A stretch of 64,000 nt of DNA from G963665975 sp963665975 (GCA_963665975.1 OY762508.1:434001-498000), one strand, 5' to 3'; positions 33,971 to 43,822 are shown, counted from the stretch's first letter. Notes: generated by a model from the letters alone, not told the origin. Translations and numbers: made by a program.

Positions 33971-36403
33971 CTAGGGCACAAGTCTCAGGCGGGACGTTAC
34001 TGCCTCGATGGCCTGCGGCCTGTCAGGCTTTTGCAGTGGGTAATACGAAAAATCCACGTAACGCGCTACGTGCATGTCATAATATCTGCTGAATGGCGCG
34101 CCGCTTTGCCCCCCTGGATACACCCCGTATCCTGTGGGAGGCCTGTGCGAGAAATCCACGATCACACGCCAGCTCGCGCTATGGGTGGTCGTCAAGTCTG
34201 CGCCGGGAGACAATGTTGCCTCAAAGCCCGGGTACTCGTATGGCCCCCGCCAGAGTGCACGCAGGGCGGGCGTTTGTGTGACATGTCGGAATTCGATCTT
34301 GTGGTGCTTCCCCCAGCGCCAGGCGTTCGGATCCGCGCCGTATCGGATTTCGAGTGTGTCCGCTGCCGTCGTCAGTGCCAAACGCAGGAGGCCGGCGGCA
34401 TCTTCCGTTTCCTGGGTCTCTACAACATCCAGCCACACCGAAGTGGGATCATCCGTTAGAAGGTCAAGCAGAATGACTTCGTTCGGCGTGGTAACGTCTG
34501 CAAATATGGGCTCGTCCCATGCCATGCGGTCGAGCTCACGCAGGAAGATGTAAAACGCCAGTGGCTCATTCCGATCCGTTGCCGTATTACCGGACCAGGC
34601 CGCCAAGAGGTCACGAAGCGTCTGCGCACGTGCCTCAAGACCGCTCAGCGTGTCCAGGAGGGGCACGAACAGATCCCGTTGCATGGCATGTACGTCTGAC
34701 TGGTATCGCTGCATGTCCTCTACCGAGTGACTGGCTTTGCCAGAAAGCAGCGCATTAATGCGAAGTGCACGGTAGGCAGGCCCCCAGTCATGGCCAAGAT
34801 AGTAGGGATACTGCGGACTTGTAGGCTCCTGATTGGCGGACGCCAGGTATTCTTGTGCAGGATTTCTTGCCATTGGCAGTTCCTCAAACGGAATCTGTCC
34901 CACCCAGGCCGCCGCATCCGAGACGCCATCCAACACCCCAACCCCATGCCCTCCCTTCCGCACGGGTATGTTTCCGGTGGAACGTATGGCGATATTGCCG
35001 TCCACGTCGGCATAGAGAATGTTTTGCGCGGGCACGCCCCAATAGCGAAGCGCCGCCTCGAATTGCTCAAGATTCTGCGCCCGGTTCATGCCCCACAGTG
35101 CGGTGAGCGTGTGGTTGCGCGCGTGCGCTGCCCACCGTAGTGCCACATGCCCGCTGTCGGTTGCCAACACGGGCCCGTAGTGCGTATAGCGCAGCGTGTC
35201 TACGACTGCCGCCGCCCCTCTAACCCTTATCGTATCGGCGGCAAACGTCACCGCGCGCCATGCACCATTATGGCGGTAGCGCCGTCCGGCGGCATCCAAT
35301 TCCACAGCATAGTGATCCAACACGTCCACGCCGGTATTGGTAAACGTCCATCCTATCCGGTCGTTAAAGGCTTCTACAGGTAGCGGCGTCCCGGGCGGCA
35401 GCACTCCGTAGGTATTCATTTCCGGCGTCACTAGATGAGTCTCATACCAGATGGCCGGTAGCGACAGGCTCAGGTGCATGTCGCCAGCCAGAATCGGAGC
35501 ACCCGTAGCGGAGCGCGCGCCGGTCACGACCCAATTGTTTGAGCCCTTCCCTGCACGAAACCCCTCTGCAATGTCCAGAAGGCGAGGCCTGTCCAATAAG
35601 CCCACCGCTGGCATGGGAGCGGTGCCCATGGCGACATCCTTTGCGAAGGCGGCTTCCGAGCCAGGAACAATGGGCACAGAGCGTGTCGAATATCGAGGGT
35701 ACAACTGGTCGAACGACTGCTTGCCCAACCGCTGGAGCAACACGGCGTACTCCGAGGCACCGTTTGACCAGGCAAGATCGTACGCAAAATATTGCATCAG
35801 CCGCATCGCCTGCAGGGGCGCATACCGATCCGGCTCGTACCCGAACAACCGAAATTCGAACGGCAGATCTGCCGGATCCAAGCCATCCATATATGCATTG
35901 GCGCCCATTGCGAACCACCGAAGGAGGTCATATTCGATGCCCGCATCCGATGCCATCGCCTGCACATTGCGCCTGGCCGCCCAGTCCATGCCGGTTTGAC
36001 GCAGAAAGCGATCAGTTTCGAGAGAGGCTGATCCGAATATTTCCGACAGACGCCCTGCCGCAGCGCGCGGCAAGAAATCCAATTGAAACAGCCTGTCCTG
36101 CGCCACAACAAATCCCAGCGCCATCACGGCGTCTCGGTCGCTTTCTGCAAAGATATGCGGGACGCCACGCTCGTCCCGTTCGACGGTCACAGGCGCGCCC
36201 AGGCCGCTAATTAGGACTTCGTCGTGCACCGGATGCTCGCTATTGCGTGCCGTACGATACAGGCCGTCTGCCGGGTCCAGCAGCGTGCCTAACGGCGCAA
36301 TACCGGCGAAAGGCCGTTGTAGACCCATGAGGACCACCGCCGCGATCCCTCCCCAAATGGTTAAGCCTAGCACGTTCCGGAGCGTCGGGAAGATGCGCCT
36401 CAT
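33971..36403 (-). CDS. Penicillin acylase family Ntn-hydrolase
   Basis: An 810-residue protein with one N-terminal membrane-spanning or signal helix (VLGLTIWGGIAAVVLMGL), then the alpha chain with GLGAPVTVERDERGVPHIFA. The autocatalytic cleavage site follows at GKG/SNNWVVTG, where Ser288 would become the N-terminal nucleophile of the beta chain. Relatives hydrolyse beta-lactam side chains or N-acyl-homoserine lactones in the periplasm. Its ATG overlaps the ParA stop codon by four bases (ATGA), and the NSS transporter follows; an acyl-amino-acid salvage role (hydrolysis then uptake) is possible but inferred. Confidence 0.9.
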   Translation of the reverse strand: MRRIFPTLRNVLGLTIWGGIAAVVLMGLQRPFAGIAPLGTLLDPADGLYRTARNSEHPVHDEVLISGLGAPVTVERDERGVPHIFAESDRDAVMALGFVVAQDRLFQLDFLPRAAAGRLSEIFGSASLETDRFLRQTGMDWAARRNVQAMASDAGIEYDLLRWFAMGANAYMDGLDPADLPFEFRLFGYEPDRYAPLQAMRLMQYFAYDLAWSNGASEYAVLLQRLGKQSFDQLYPRYSTRSVPIVPGSEAAFAKDVAMGTAPMPAVGLLDRPRLLDIAEGFRAGKGSNNWVVTGARSATGAPILAGDMHLSLSLPAIWYETHLVTPEMNTYGVLPPGTPLPVEAFNDRIGWTFTNTGVDVLDHYAVELDAAGRRYRHNGAWRAVTFAADTIRVRGAAAVVDTLRYTHYGPVLATDSGHVALRWAAHARNHTLTALWGMNRAQNLEQFEAALRYWGVPAQNILYADVDGNIAIRSTGNIPVRKGGHGVGVLDGVSDAAAWVGQIPFEELPMARNPAQEYLASANQEPTSPQYPYYLGHDWGPAYRALRINALLSGKASHSVEDMQRYQSDVHAMQRDLFVPLLDTLSGLEARAQTLRDLLAAWSGNTATDRNEPLAFYIFLRELDRMAWDEPIFADVTTPNEVILLDLLTDDPTSVWLDVVETQETEDAAGLLRLALTTAADTLEIRYGADPNAWRWGKHHKIEFRHVTQTPALRALWRGPYEYPGFEATLSPGADLTTTHSASWRVIVDFSHRPPTGYGVYPGGQSGAPFSRYYDMHVARYVDFSYYPLQKPDRPQAIEAVTSRLRLVP

Positions 36404-37209
36404 AGTGACGGCGCCGTATGCGCTGAAACGTCCGGTGGTATCTCTTTGCGCAACAATTCCATACGACTAATCAGTTCATCTGTCAGGTTAGCATAATCCC
36501 GCATACCCCGGGACCCAGGAGCATGCTCGAAGACGGTCGTCCCATCTTCGTGGCGCTTGGAGAGCACCGCACTAGTCCTAATGACATTCTGCAGCACGCG
36601 ATCTCCGTGCTGTGTGCGCAGTCTGTGCCGATACTCCCGGTGCTCATTTTTTCGACCATCGACCTGCGCAAGCAAAAAGTACACGTCCTTGAGACCTGGA
36701 TTGAGACGTCTGCGCACCATTTGCGCTGAACCATAGGTCTGTTCAGCACCGATGTAGCCCTGATATTCCGGCACTGCGGGAATGACGATATAGTCGGCGG
36801 CAACCATGGCGTTCACGCTGTATACAGAGAACGCAGCAGCCGTGTCCAGGATCACCACGTCATACATTCCGGCACTCGCGGCCAGCGCCTCCCGCATCCA
36901 CAACACGTCCAGGGGACTGTTCAGCTTCCGCATCCGGTGTGTAAATTGCGCCGTTGACGGAAGCAGATCAAACGTAGGAAGACGTACGGGCTGGACCGTT
37001 TGCAGCGTACTCTCATGCTGAAAGAGGGCGAGCGCGGACTCTTGCTCGGAATGCGCCTGTACCCCCAACATTTCTGACAGGAAGCACTGTGGGTCCAGAT
37101 CAATGGCTATGGTGCGGTACCCGCTCAGCCCCAACGCACCAGCAATCTGGATCACGGATGTCGTCTTTCCCGTACCACCCTTGTGATTACAGAAGGCTAA
37201 GACAACCAT
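36400..37209 (-). CDS. Orphan ParA-family ATPase
   Basis: A 269-residue deviant-Walker ATPase: FCNHKGGTGKTTSVIQIAGALG (signature lysine in KGGTGKTT), AIDLDPQ, and VILDTAAAF as the Walker B region. The C-terminal part has the HEDGTTVFEHAPGSRGMRDYANL segment common in ParA/Soj proteins. No ParB or parS-like site is adjacent, and the penicillin acylase gene overlaps it by four bases. It may position some cellular cargo rather than DNA; the partner is unknown. It is the first gene of a run transcribed left. Confidence 0.88.
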   Translation of the reverse strand: MVVLAFCNHKGGTGKTTSVIQIAGALGLSGYRTIAIDLDPQCFLSEMLGVQAHSEQESALALFQHESTLQTVQPVRLPTFDLLPSTAQFTHRMRKLNSPLDVLWMREALAASAGMYDVVILDTAAAFSVYSVNAMVAADYIVIPAVPEYQGYIGAEQTYGSAQMVRRRLNPGLKDVYFLLAQVDGRKNEHREYRHRLRTQHGDRVLQNVIRTSAVLSKRHEDGTTVFEHAPGSRGMRDYANLTDELISRMELLRKEIPPDVSAHTAPSL

Positions 37210-37555
37210 AGTTGTATGCTAGTGCGAAACCTGTGGTGGAAGTTAGCCTGTGTCACCGCGCTTGTCAATATATAGAGATGCAATGATTTAAGCCGCTTTC
37301 GGGCGTATTGCGCTTTTGTGATGTACAGGAGTGGTGCCTGCGGACAAGAAAGAGTTCATGGACTTGTTGAAAAGAGAACGCAACAGCAGGCCGTCTCAGG
37401 GTGTGCATGCAGGATTGTCCATCGTGCTGACGGCTGATCAAGGAAGGCGAAACGCCCACGCCGGATACCGATGCCGGATCCCTCATTGCTCGCTGATTTC
37501 CGGTGCTTACCTGTAACGTGCCTTCTTGACACAAGCTCTTCCGGGTTCTACTGCC
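37210..37555. other. Divergent intergenic region between parA-like and maf genes
   Basis: Nothing firmly supported. An AT-rich stretch around 37265-37285 (ATATATAGAG) may hold the promoter of the ParA gene. A TTGACA lies at 37526, 30 bp before the maf start, but no good -10 element sits at the proper spacing. A 50-codon frame starting near 37331/37358 has a purine-rich lead but no recognisable product. Confidence 0.4.
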
Positions 37556-38149
37556 ATGCAACTAACTACGGAGTTCGTCCTCGCGTCCGAGTCTCCCCGC
37601 AGAAGGCAGCTCTTGACCCAAATCGGGTTGCCTTTTAAGGTCGCTCCAAGTGGTATCGACGAGGTCCTGCCTCCGGAGAGTCATCCGTCGGCAGCGGTCC
37701 AAACGGTGGCGCTGGACAAGGCGCGCGCCGTTGGCATCCGATTTCCCGACGCCCTTACGCTTGGCGCTGATACGGTCGTCGTGCACGAGGGAGGGATCCT
37801 GGGAAAGCCGCGTGATCCGGACGATGCCCGCAGCATGCTTCGTCGCTTAAGCGGTGATACGCATACCGTATACACAGGACTCGCCCTGGTGCATCCGTGT
37901 TCCGGGCGAGAGGCCACCGTCAGCGAGGGCACGCGCGTCACATTCGCAAGCCTTGGCGACCCGGAAATTGATGCCTACGTTGCCACCGGCGCGCCCATGG
38001 ACAAGGCTGGTGCATACGGCATTCAGCACGACATGGGAACGCTGTTCGTGGCCGGTATTGAGGGAGACTACTTCAACGTTGTGGGTCTCCCACTGCGCCG
38101 GCTGTACGTGATGCTGCGTGAGAAATTTGCGGATCTGATAGTCCTCTAG
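37556..38149 (+). CDS. maf: Maf-like nucleoside triphosphate pyrophosphatase
   Basis: A 197-residue protein starting LTTEFVLASESPRRRQLLTQIG with the ASESPRRRQLL loop, GADTVVVHEG and GKPRDPDDARSMLRRLSG, the complete Maf signature set. It hydrolyses non-canonical nucleoside triphosphates (dTTP/UTP or m7GTP class), protecting the nucleotide pool. ATG 37556 is chosen because conserved sequence begins there; ten upstream codons are open. It converges with folB, only six bases apart. Confidence 0.93.
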   Translation: MQLTTEFVLASESPRRRQLLTQIGLPFKVAPSGIDEVLPPESHPSAAVQTVALDKARAVGIRFPDALTLGADTVVVHEGGILGKPRDPDDARSMLRRLSGDTHTVYTGLALVHPCSGREATVSEGTRVTFASLGDPEIDAYVATGAPMDKAGAYGIQHDMGTLFVAGIEGDYFNVVGLPLRRLYVMLREKFADLIVL

Positions 38150-38155
38150 CCTCGT

Positions 38156-38521
38156 TCAGGAGCCCGCACGGTAGACAACCTCGGCACGGTCGCATGTGCC
38201 GCCGAGCGGAGGATGAGGCTTGCGCACGGTTACCACTACGGCTTCCAGGAATGCATACTCCGCGAGGACTTTTTCGGCAATCAGGTAGGCCAGGCGTTCG
38301 ATCAGGTCAAACCTGTTTGCGAGCACGATTTCCTGCACCCACTGATAGACGAGCTCGTAATCGACCGTACCTGTGAGATCATCCCTCTGCGCCGCGAGCG
38401 TGAAATCCAGCTCCATCGACACGTCCACCTCGAAACGCGCCCCGATGCTATTTTCTTCCGGCTTTACGCCATGATGGGCGTAGAACACGGCATTTACCAG
38501 TCTAACAGTGCCCTGAGCCAT
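38156..38521 (-). CDS. folB: Dihydroneopterin aldolase
   Basis: A 121-residue protein with VRLVNAVFYAHHGVKPEENSIG, the FDLIERLAYLIAEKVL helix and VRKPHPPLGG, the conserved FolB glutamate and lysine segments. It converts dihydroneopterin to hydroxymethyl-dihydropterin in folate synthesis. The pabB/pabC genes at the window end serve the other branch of the same pathway but are 24 kb away. It overlaps nothing and has a 72-bp gap to the upstream gene. Confidence 0.92.
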   Translation of the reverse strand: MAQGTVRLVNAVFYAHHGVKPEENSIGARFEVDVSMELDFTLAAQRDDLTGTVDYELVYQWVQEIVLANRFDLIERLAYLIAEKVLAEYAFLEAVVVTVRKPHPPLGGTCDRAEVVYRAGS

Positions 38522-38593
38522 GTCCTGTTGCCAACTATGGTGGTCGCGCCGCCGAGTGTTTCGTTATGCTGACGCACAATATACGCCTTCGCG

Positions 38594-39538
38594 TTATAGT
38601 CCAAGTTGCTGCAAGAGCCGTGCATCTTCTTCCGTGCGCGGACGTTTCGCACGAAGCTGAGAGACGTAGGCCGTAATGTAGATGCCCAGCACCGTATCGC
38701 TGCGCTTGCGGTGCTCGTCGAACCGGGTCGCAACAACCTCGTCGCGGGCCTCGTCATCCAGATAGTAGGCTCGGGGGCCGTCGGGACCGGGTGTGCTGTG
38801 ACTCGGAAAGCTGCGCTCGGGCTCAAATTGTTTCGATCCGAAATGACACCCTGCGCACTGCGTGGGTGAGGCAAGGCTGCGCGGTAAAGCAAGCGTGCGT
38901 TTCGAAAGGCGGCCCGCTTCGTCGTACGTCACAAAATCCCAGAAGCCGTCAGCACGCCGGAGCATGGCCGTAGTCTCCACATGTCGGCCCTCCAGCACAT
39001 GCTCCCCTACGATGGCTGTTCCCGCAGGATACAGGAGGCGCTCTCCACGCGCGGCGTATCCGGCAAGTGCCGCACGTATGGCTTCCTCTGCTACGAAGAC
39101 CCTGCGGCGTGCTGTTGTCATGGGGCCATGGACATCAAACCGCAACCAGGATTCTTCTCGATACGGGTGCGCCTCACGGAGTGCATCCAGCGTTTGCGGA
39201 AACCCACGAGCTTCGTTCCACGTGGCCATCAGAAACGACTCCATGCCCTCGAAGTCCATACTCTTGCCCGATGCTACCTTACGGAGTAGCACGCCCATAC
39301 CGGGATGCCTCGCCTCCAGTAGATCCGGATAGAGGTAAAAACGGCCCCCATCTTCCGATAGCAGGCCGGCGTCGAACGGATCGGTCCCCTCCGGCCCTGC
39401 ATACGCACCGAAATAGTACCGCAGAAGCCGCTCCGGTTTGGATTCGTCCAAAACAATTTCCACGCGCGACGCCACTGGACCGCACGCCCCTGTCGCAGCG
39501 GTCAGGAGTACAACCCACAGCCAGACGGGATGCTTCAT
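38594..39538 (-). CDS. Monohaem cytochrome c-like lipoprotein, function unknown
   Basis: A 314-residue protein with a lipobox (LLTAATGACGP) and a single CAGCHFG haem motif near residue 230. The remaining sequence (acidic, mixed alpha/beta, no other haem) has no recognised enzyme fold; the ending is helical (EDARLLQQLGL). It could be an outer-membrane-attached electron carrier in the periplasm. Its ATG overlaps the stop of the PfkB gene by four bases, so it is co-translated with a cytosolic kinase, an odd pairing. Confidence 0.7.
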   Translation of the reverse strand: MKHPVWLWVVLLTAATGACGPVASRVEIVLDESKPERLLRYYFGAYAGPEGTDPFDAGLLSEDGGRFYLYPDLLEARHPGMGVLLRKVASGKSMDFEGMESFLMATWNEARGFPQTLDALREAHPYREESWLRFDVHGPMTTARRRVFVAEEAIRAALAGYAARGERLLYPAGTAIVGEHVLEGRHVETTAMLRRADGFWDFVTYDEAGRLSKRTLALPRSLASPTQCAGCHFGSKQFEPERSFPSHSTPGPDGPRAYYLDDEARDEVVATRFDEHRKRSDTVLGIYITAYVSQLRAKRPRTEEDARLLQQLGL

Positions 39539-40461
39539 GACGGGTGATCGAATGGCGGGATTTCCGACAGTGCTCGGAAGGCTTCAATGCGGGTGGCGAT
39601 ATCCTGCCCAGTGAGACCCAGCAGCCGTTCAGGGCCCAGCCGTTCTACGACGAAGGATGCCATCGCTGATCCATATACGACAGCGTGCCGCAGTGCCCCT
39701 GGATCACGCTCGCCACTTCGGGCCAGATAACCGCCAAATCCTCCCATGAACCCATCTCCGGCGCCGGTGGGATCGTGGATGTCTTCGACCGGATAGGCCG
39801 GTGCCACGAACACCGTCCCGCTGCCAAAAAGCATGGCGCCGTGCTCTCCCTTCTTGATAACAAGATACTGGGGACCCATCGCCTGGATCTTGCGTGCCGC
39901 CAGAAGCAAATTGGGCTCATTCGCCAATTGGCGCGCCTCGGAGTCATTGACAAGCAGGCAGTCTATGCGGCCCAGGAGCGGCAAGAGATGCTCGTGCGTG
40001 TGCTCTATCCAATAGTTCATCGTATCACAAACGACGAAATCCGGGGCCTGTACCTGATCCAGGACCCGGCCCTGAATAATCGGGTCCAGGTTTCCCAAGC
40101 ACACGATGCGGCTGGTCCGGTAGGCCTCTGGAACCACCGGATCGAACGTTTCCAAAACGTTCAGATCTGTAAATAACGTGTCTCGCTGATTCAGGTCGTA
40201 ACGGTACCTCCCACCCCAGGCAAACGTCTTCCCGGCGGCTTGTACCACCAGTCCGTCCGTACGGATACCCCTGTCGCGTAGCAGGTCGACATACGCTTCC
40301 GGAAAATCGCCGCCAACGACGCCCACCAGGGCAACCGAATCTACAACGTAGTGCGCTGCCAGCGCGGCATAGGTCGCACTGCCACCCAGGATACCGACGC
40401 CGGAGGTGAACGGCGTCTCTATGTCATCGAATGCTACGGTGCCAACAACAAGCAGGCTCAC
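39535..40461 (-). CDS. PfkB family carbohydrate/nucleoside kinase
   Basis: A ribokinase-fold protein: VVGTVAFDDIETP, GGSATYAALAA and the catalytic DPTGAGDGF with Asp as base. It is 308 residues from GTG 40461, which begins SLLVVGTVAFDD as in relatives; the frame opens a further 27 codons to 40542, but that extension is unlike the family. The substrate may be a sugar, a nucleoside or a sugar phosphate. It is divergent from the TPR gene. Confidence 0.85.
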   Translation of the reverse strand: MSLLVVGTVAFDDIETPFTSGVGILGGSATYAALAAHYVVDSVALVGVVGGDFPEAYVDLLRDRGIRTDGLVVQAAGKTFAWGGRYRYDLNQRDTLFTDLNVLETFDPVVPEAYRTSRIVCLGNLDPIIQGRVLDQVQAPDFVVCDTMNYWIEHTHEHLLPLLGRIDCLLVNDSEARQLANEPNLLLAARKIQAMGPQYLVIKKGEHGAMLFGSGTVFVAPAYPVEDIHDPTGAGDGFMGGFGGYLARSGERDPGALRHAVVYGSAMASFVVERLGPERLLGLTGQDIATRIEAFRALSEIPPFDHPS

Positions 40462-40789
40462 GGGCAGAAGGGAAAAGTGAATGCTTGGCGTGCGGACGCA
40501 AGATACATCAGATGGGTCTCCAGTCGAAAGGCTTTTCCGCACATGTCGGTACCGGCGACAAGATTAAGGCAATAACGGATCATACCCGGCCGTATCCTAC
40601 GAGATCTTCCAATATTCGTTGTTTGAGACGCATAAAATCCATGCTACCTTCGTATATTGTAGGTAGCGTCTTGTGGGACAATAACGGTCTTCGTGTATTA
40701 TTATGGGATGCCTGTATCATTTTTGCCCCGATATACGTTCTGGTAAGAGACTCGTGCATCCCCTCTACTAACAACCGCCACTGCATGTC
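40462..40789. other. Divergent intergenic region before the TPR gene
   Basis: It contains the GCTACCT/AGGTAGC dyad at 40643-40667 and an AT-rich, promoter-like stretch after it (GTGTATTATTATGGG). No other supported gene was found. Confidence 0.5.
40643..40667. promoter_or_regulatory. Inverted repeat upstream of the TPR gene
   Basis: GCTACCT (40643-40649) and AGGTAGC (40661-40667) form a perfect 7-bp dyad around an 11-base AT-rich centre (TCGTATATTGT). No T-run follows on either strand, so an operator is more likely than a terminator. The downstream TPR gene starts 120 bp away. Confidence 0.35.
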
Positions 40790-43700
40790 ATGCAACCAGC
40801 GGAACTAACATCGCGGGTTTGCTTGCCTGTAAAGGGTCTCAAACCTTTTTGGCTGTTGATCCTATTGGCCGTCGGTGTGCAGCCAGGCTTTGCGCAGCGT
40901 GCGCCGGATCGTCCTGAAACAGTGTTCTCGGAAGCGTACGCACTCTACAGCGATGCCATCTACGAGCACGCCATTGAGCAGTTTGAGGCTTTTCGGCAGG
41001 CGTGGCCCGACCACGCGAATGCTCCGGAGGCCCTCTACTACCAGGCCGAAGCATCCCTGGCTTCGGGCCGGCAGGAAGAGGCAAAGGCGCTGTTTCTCCG
41101 GTTTCGCGAACAATACCGTGCGCACCCGCTGGCACTCCGCGCAAGTCTGGCGCTTGGGCAGCATTTCTTTCTTGTAGGAGCCTATGCCGAGGCTCTTCGA
41201 GAGCTTACGGTCGCACTAAGCCCCAATCTTCCGGATGATATCAACGCGGAGGCGTTGTACTGGATGGGAGCATCCGCTTCGCATCTCGGACAGATTGAGG
41301 ATGCGGTCGAATACTATGGGCGCGCCGGGCAGGACTATCCGTACACGCGCGTCGCTCCTCGGGCCCTCTATGCATTGGGACGGCTGCACTACGAGCACGG
41401 TGAGCTTGATGATGCCGCCAATGCCTTCCGCTCCCTGAGCGCCGACTATGCGAACTCGGAGTCATCGCGCCAGGTCGGCCTTGTGCTCGCTGAGATATAC
41501 TATGCGCTCGGCCAGTATGACCAGGCGGCAAGCGAAGCGCTCCGGCGCATGTCAAGTCTTCCCGCGTCTCGCGAGGGACGCGTGCGGCTCCTGGTTGCGG
41601 ATGCCTACAATCGCATGCGCGACTTCGAAAGCGCTATCCCGCATTACCGCAGGATCCTGGACCAGGACCCTGAATCGCCATACTACCGTGAGGCGCTCTA
41701 CGGATTGGCCTGGGCCTATCATAACACGAACGCATATGTATGGGCGGCCGAACATTTCGAACGTGCATTCGAAGGTCACAGTGACAGTCTGGCCATGCGC
41801 GCTGCCTACCACGCAGCTGCCAACCATACACTGGGAGGCCAGCATGGCCGCGCTACCGAGCTCTTTCTGACGGTAGCAGAGCGTTGGCCACAAGCCGAAC
41901 TGGCCGCCCATGCGCTGTACGAAAAAGGTATGGTCGAGTTCGCAGAGCGCCGCTGGCAAGATGCCCATGATAGTTTCAGTCGTCTTCTGGAGGAGCACCC
42001 ATCGTCTCCGCGTGCAGGCGATGCCGTGCGGCAGCGGGGGTATGCCGGCGTCGCGCTGAACGACTTTGACCGTGCCTTCGGGGATTTCGAGCGTGCCGTC
42101 GAACTGGGCGCTGCCGCGCCAGCGTTGCGGGGCGAAGTACTGTTCCAGGAAGCGTGGCTCCGCTTTCGGGCTGGGGATTTCAACGCAGCCGCAACCGCAT
42201 TCCTGGGCCTGTACGAAAAACATCCAACGGCTGAGAAGGCGGGCGACGCCCTGTTTTGGGCTGCAGAAAGCTATTACCAGGTCGGCGACCTGGATAGTGG
42301 CCAGTCGTTGCTCAAGCAGTATCAACGCGCGTTTCCAGGCGGTGATCACGCAGCCGCCGCGCATTACGCACTTGGCTGGATACACTTTCGCCGCGAGCAG
42401 TATGAAGGTGCGATTCGGGAGTTTGGCGCATACCTGCGAGTGGCGCCCGCTAACTCGCCCTACCGGCGCGACGCCCGACTACGACTCGCAGACAGCCACT
42501 ATGCGGCCAAGCGGTTCGCCGAGGCCATCCGGCATTACGGATCGGCAGCCGCAGCTCACGATGACTACGCCTTGTATCAAGTCGGGCGGGCGCACCACAA
42601 TCTGGGTAACACAACAGAATCAGCACGGGCCTTCCAGACACTGATCGATTCGGCGCCCGGCAGCGATTATCAGGAAGAAGCCCAATACGCCCTAGCGTAC
42701 GTCTACTTTCAGACGCAGGATTACACTCGCGCCATCAAGGAGTACGAAACGTTCCTTCGGCAGTATCCCGAAGACCCGCTTGCGGCCAAGGCCCAGTACG
42801 GCATCGGAGATGCATATTTCAATAGTGGTCAGCTGACCGAAGCCGTACAGGCCTACACGGACGTGCTCGCCAATTACCCAACAGGACCCGTAGCGACGGA
42901 TGCGGCAACCAGCATCCAGTATGCCCTGGCAGGGACCTCCGACACCGAACAAGCGAGCCGGATTATTGGCACATTCGTCCGTGCGCATCCTGAGTCTCCG
43001 GTGGCCATCGAACTACAGTTCCGGCAGGCAGAGGCCAAGTATCAGAGTGGCAACAGCAGCGAGGCTCTTGAGGATTTCCGGCGCTTTGTAGAGCAACACA
43101 CCGGCGCACCACAGGCTCCAGATGCCCATTACTATCTCGGCGTCATTTACCAAGCCTTGGGCCGCAGCGCCGATGCAGAGTCCTCCTTGCGCCTGGTGCT
43201 CGCCCAGCCACCGGGGACCCTGAGGCGTGTCGACGCAGCGAGCATGCTTGGGCGTGTGCTCTTGCACCAGGGACGCAATGAAGAAGCCCGGGACCTGTAT
43301 CGCATGCTGCAGCAGTTTGCGCGTGGAGATGTACTCCTGGAGGCACGAGCAAAATACGGTCAGGCGCAGGCGCTCCTGGGCCTTGGGCACCTGTCTGAAG
43401 CGGAAAATATCTTGCGCCACGCGACCGACGATCCACGCCACGCACCCATACTTCTTGGACGTGGCAGACTCTTTGAAGAGCAAGGCCGTGTCTCAGAGGC
43501 AATTGACCTCTACAGGAATGTCGTCCGGCAGAATGGTGAAGATATCGGTGCAGAGGCGCTCTACTATCTGGGTCGCGCCTTGCTTTCTGATGACGAGCCG
43601 CGCGCAGCTATCGAAGAGCTCAGCCGCATGCCGCAGCTCTTTGGAGCCTATCCCGAGCATGTCGCCGGAGCCTATCTGGTGCAGGCCCATGCCTATCGCA

Positions 43701-43807
43701 GGCTGGAGCGGCCTGGCGAAGCACAGCGGCTGTACGATCTTGTGATCACGGAATACAGCGATTCCTCGCATGCCGAGGAGGCTCTCCGCGGAAAGGCCAC
43801 CCTCTAA
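40790..43807 (+). CDS. Large periplasmic TPR-repeat protein
   Basis: A 1,005-residue protein with a signal peptide (KPFWLLILLAVGVQPGFAQ) followed almost wholly by tetratricopeptide repeats, for example AIEQFEAFRQAWPDHANAPEALYY and AIKEYETFLRQYPEDPLAAKAQYGIGDAYF. Fifteen or more units are visible by eye. The repeat layout is that of YbgF/BamD-like and other outer-membrane assembly helpers that bind peptides or proteins. Three bases separate it from a beta-barrel gene, and it heads a + strand envelope block. The partner is not known. Confidence 0.85.
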   Translation: MQPAELTSRVCLPVKGLKPFWLLILLAVGVQPGFAQRAPDRPETVFSEAYALYSDAIYEHAIEQFEAFRQAWPDHANAPEALYYQAEASLASGRQEEAKALFLRFREQYRAHPLALRASLALGQHFFLVGAYAEALRELTVALSPNLPDDINAEALYWMGASASHLGQIEDAVEYYGRAGQDYPYTRVAPRALYALGRLHYEHGELDDAANAFRSLSADYANSESSRQVGLVLAEIYYALGQYDQAASEALRRMSSLPASREGRVRLLVADAYNRMRDFESAIPHYRRILDQDPESPYYREALYGLAWAYHNTNAYVWAAEHFERAFEGHSDSLAMRAAYHAAANHTLGGQHGRATELFLTVAERWPQAELAAHALYEKGMVEFAERRWQDAHDSFSRLLEEHPSSPRAGDAVRQRGYAGVALNDFDRAFGDFERAVELGAAAPALRGEVLFQEAWLRFRAGDFNAAATAFLGLYEKHPTAEKAGDALFWAAESYYQVGDLDSGQSLLKQYQRAFPGGDHAAAAHYALGWIHFRREQYEGAIREFGAYLRVAPANSPYRRDARLRLADSHYAAKRFAEAIRHYGSAAAAHDDYALYQVGRAHHNLGNTTESARAFQTLIDSAPGSDYQEEAQYALAYVYFQTQDYTRAIKEYETFLRQYPEDPLAAKAQYGIGDAYFNSGQLTEAVQAYTDVLANYPTGPVATDAATSIQYALAGTSDTEQASRIIGTFVRAHPESPVAIELQFRQAEAKYQSGNSSEALEDFRRFVEQHTGAPQAPDAHYYLGVIYQALGRSADAESSLRLVLAQPPGTLRRVDAASMLGRVLLHQGRNEEARDLYRMLQQFARGDVLLEARAKYGQAQALLGLGHLSEAENILRHATDDPRHAPILLGRGRLFEEQGRVSEAIDLYRNVVRQNGEDIGAEALYYLGRALLSDDEPRAAIEELSRMPQLFGAYPEHVAGAYLVQAHAYRRLERPGEAQRLYDLVITEYSDSSHAEEALRGKATL

Positions 43808-43822
43808 TTATTGCCGAATCGC

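Noticed and set aside
37331..37516. A 50 to 60 codon + strand frame before maf
   Set aside because: Weak start choices and no recognisable product; treated as intergenic.
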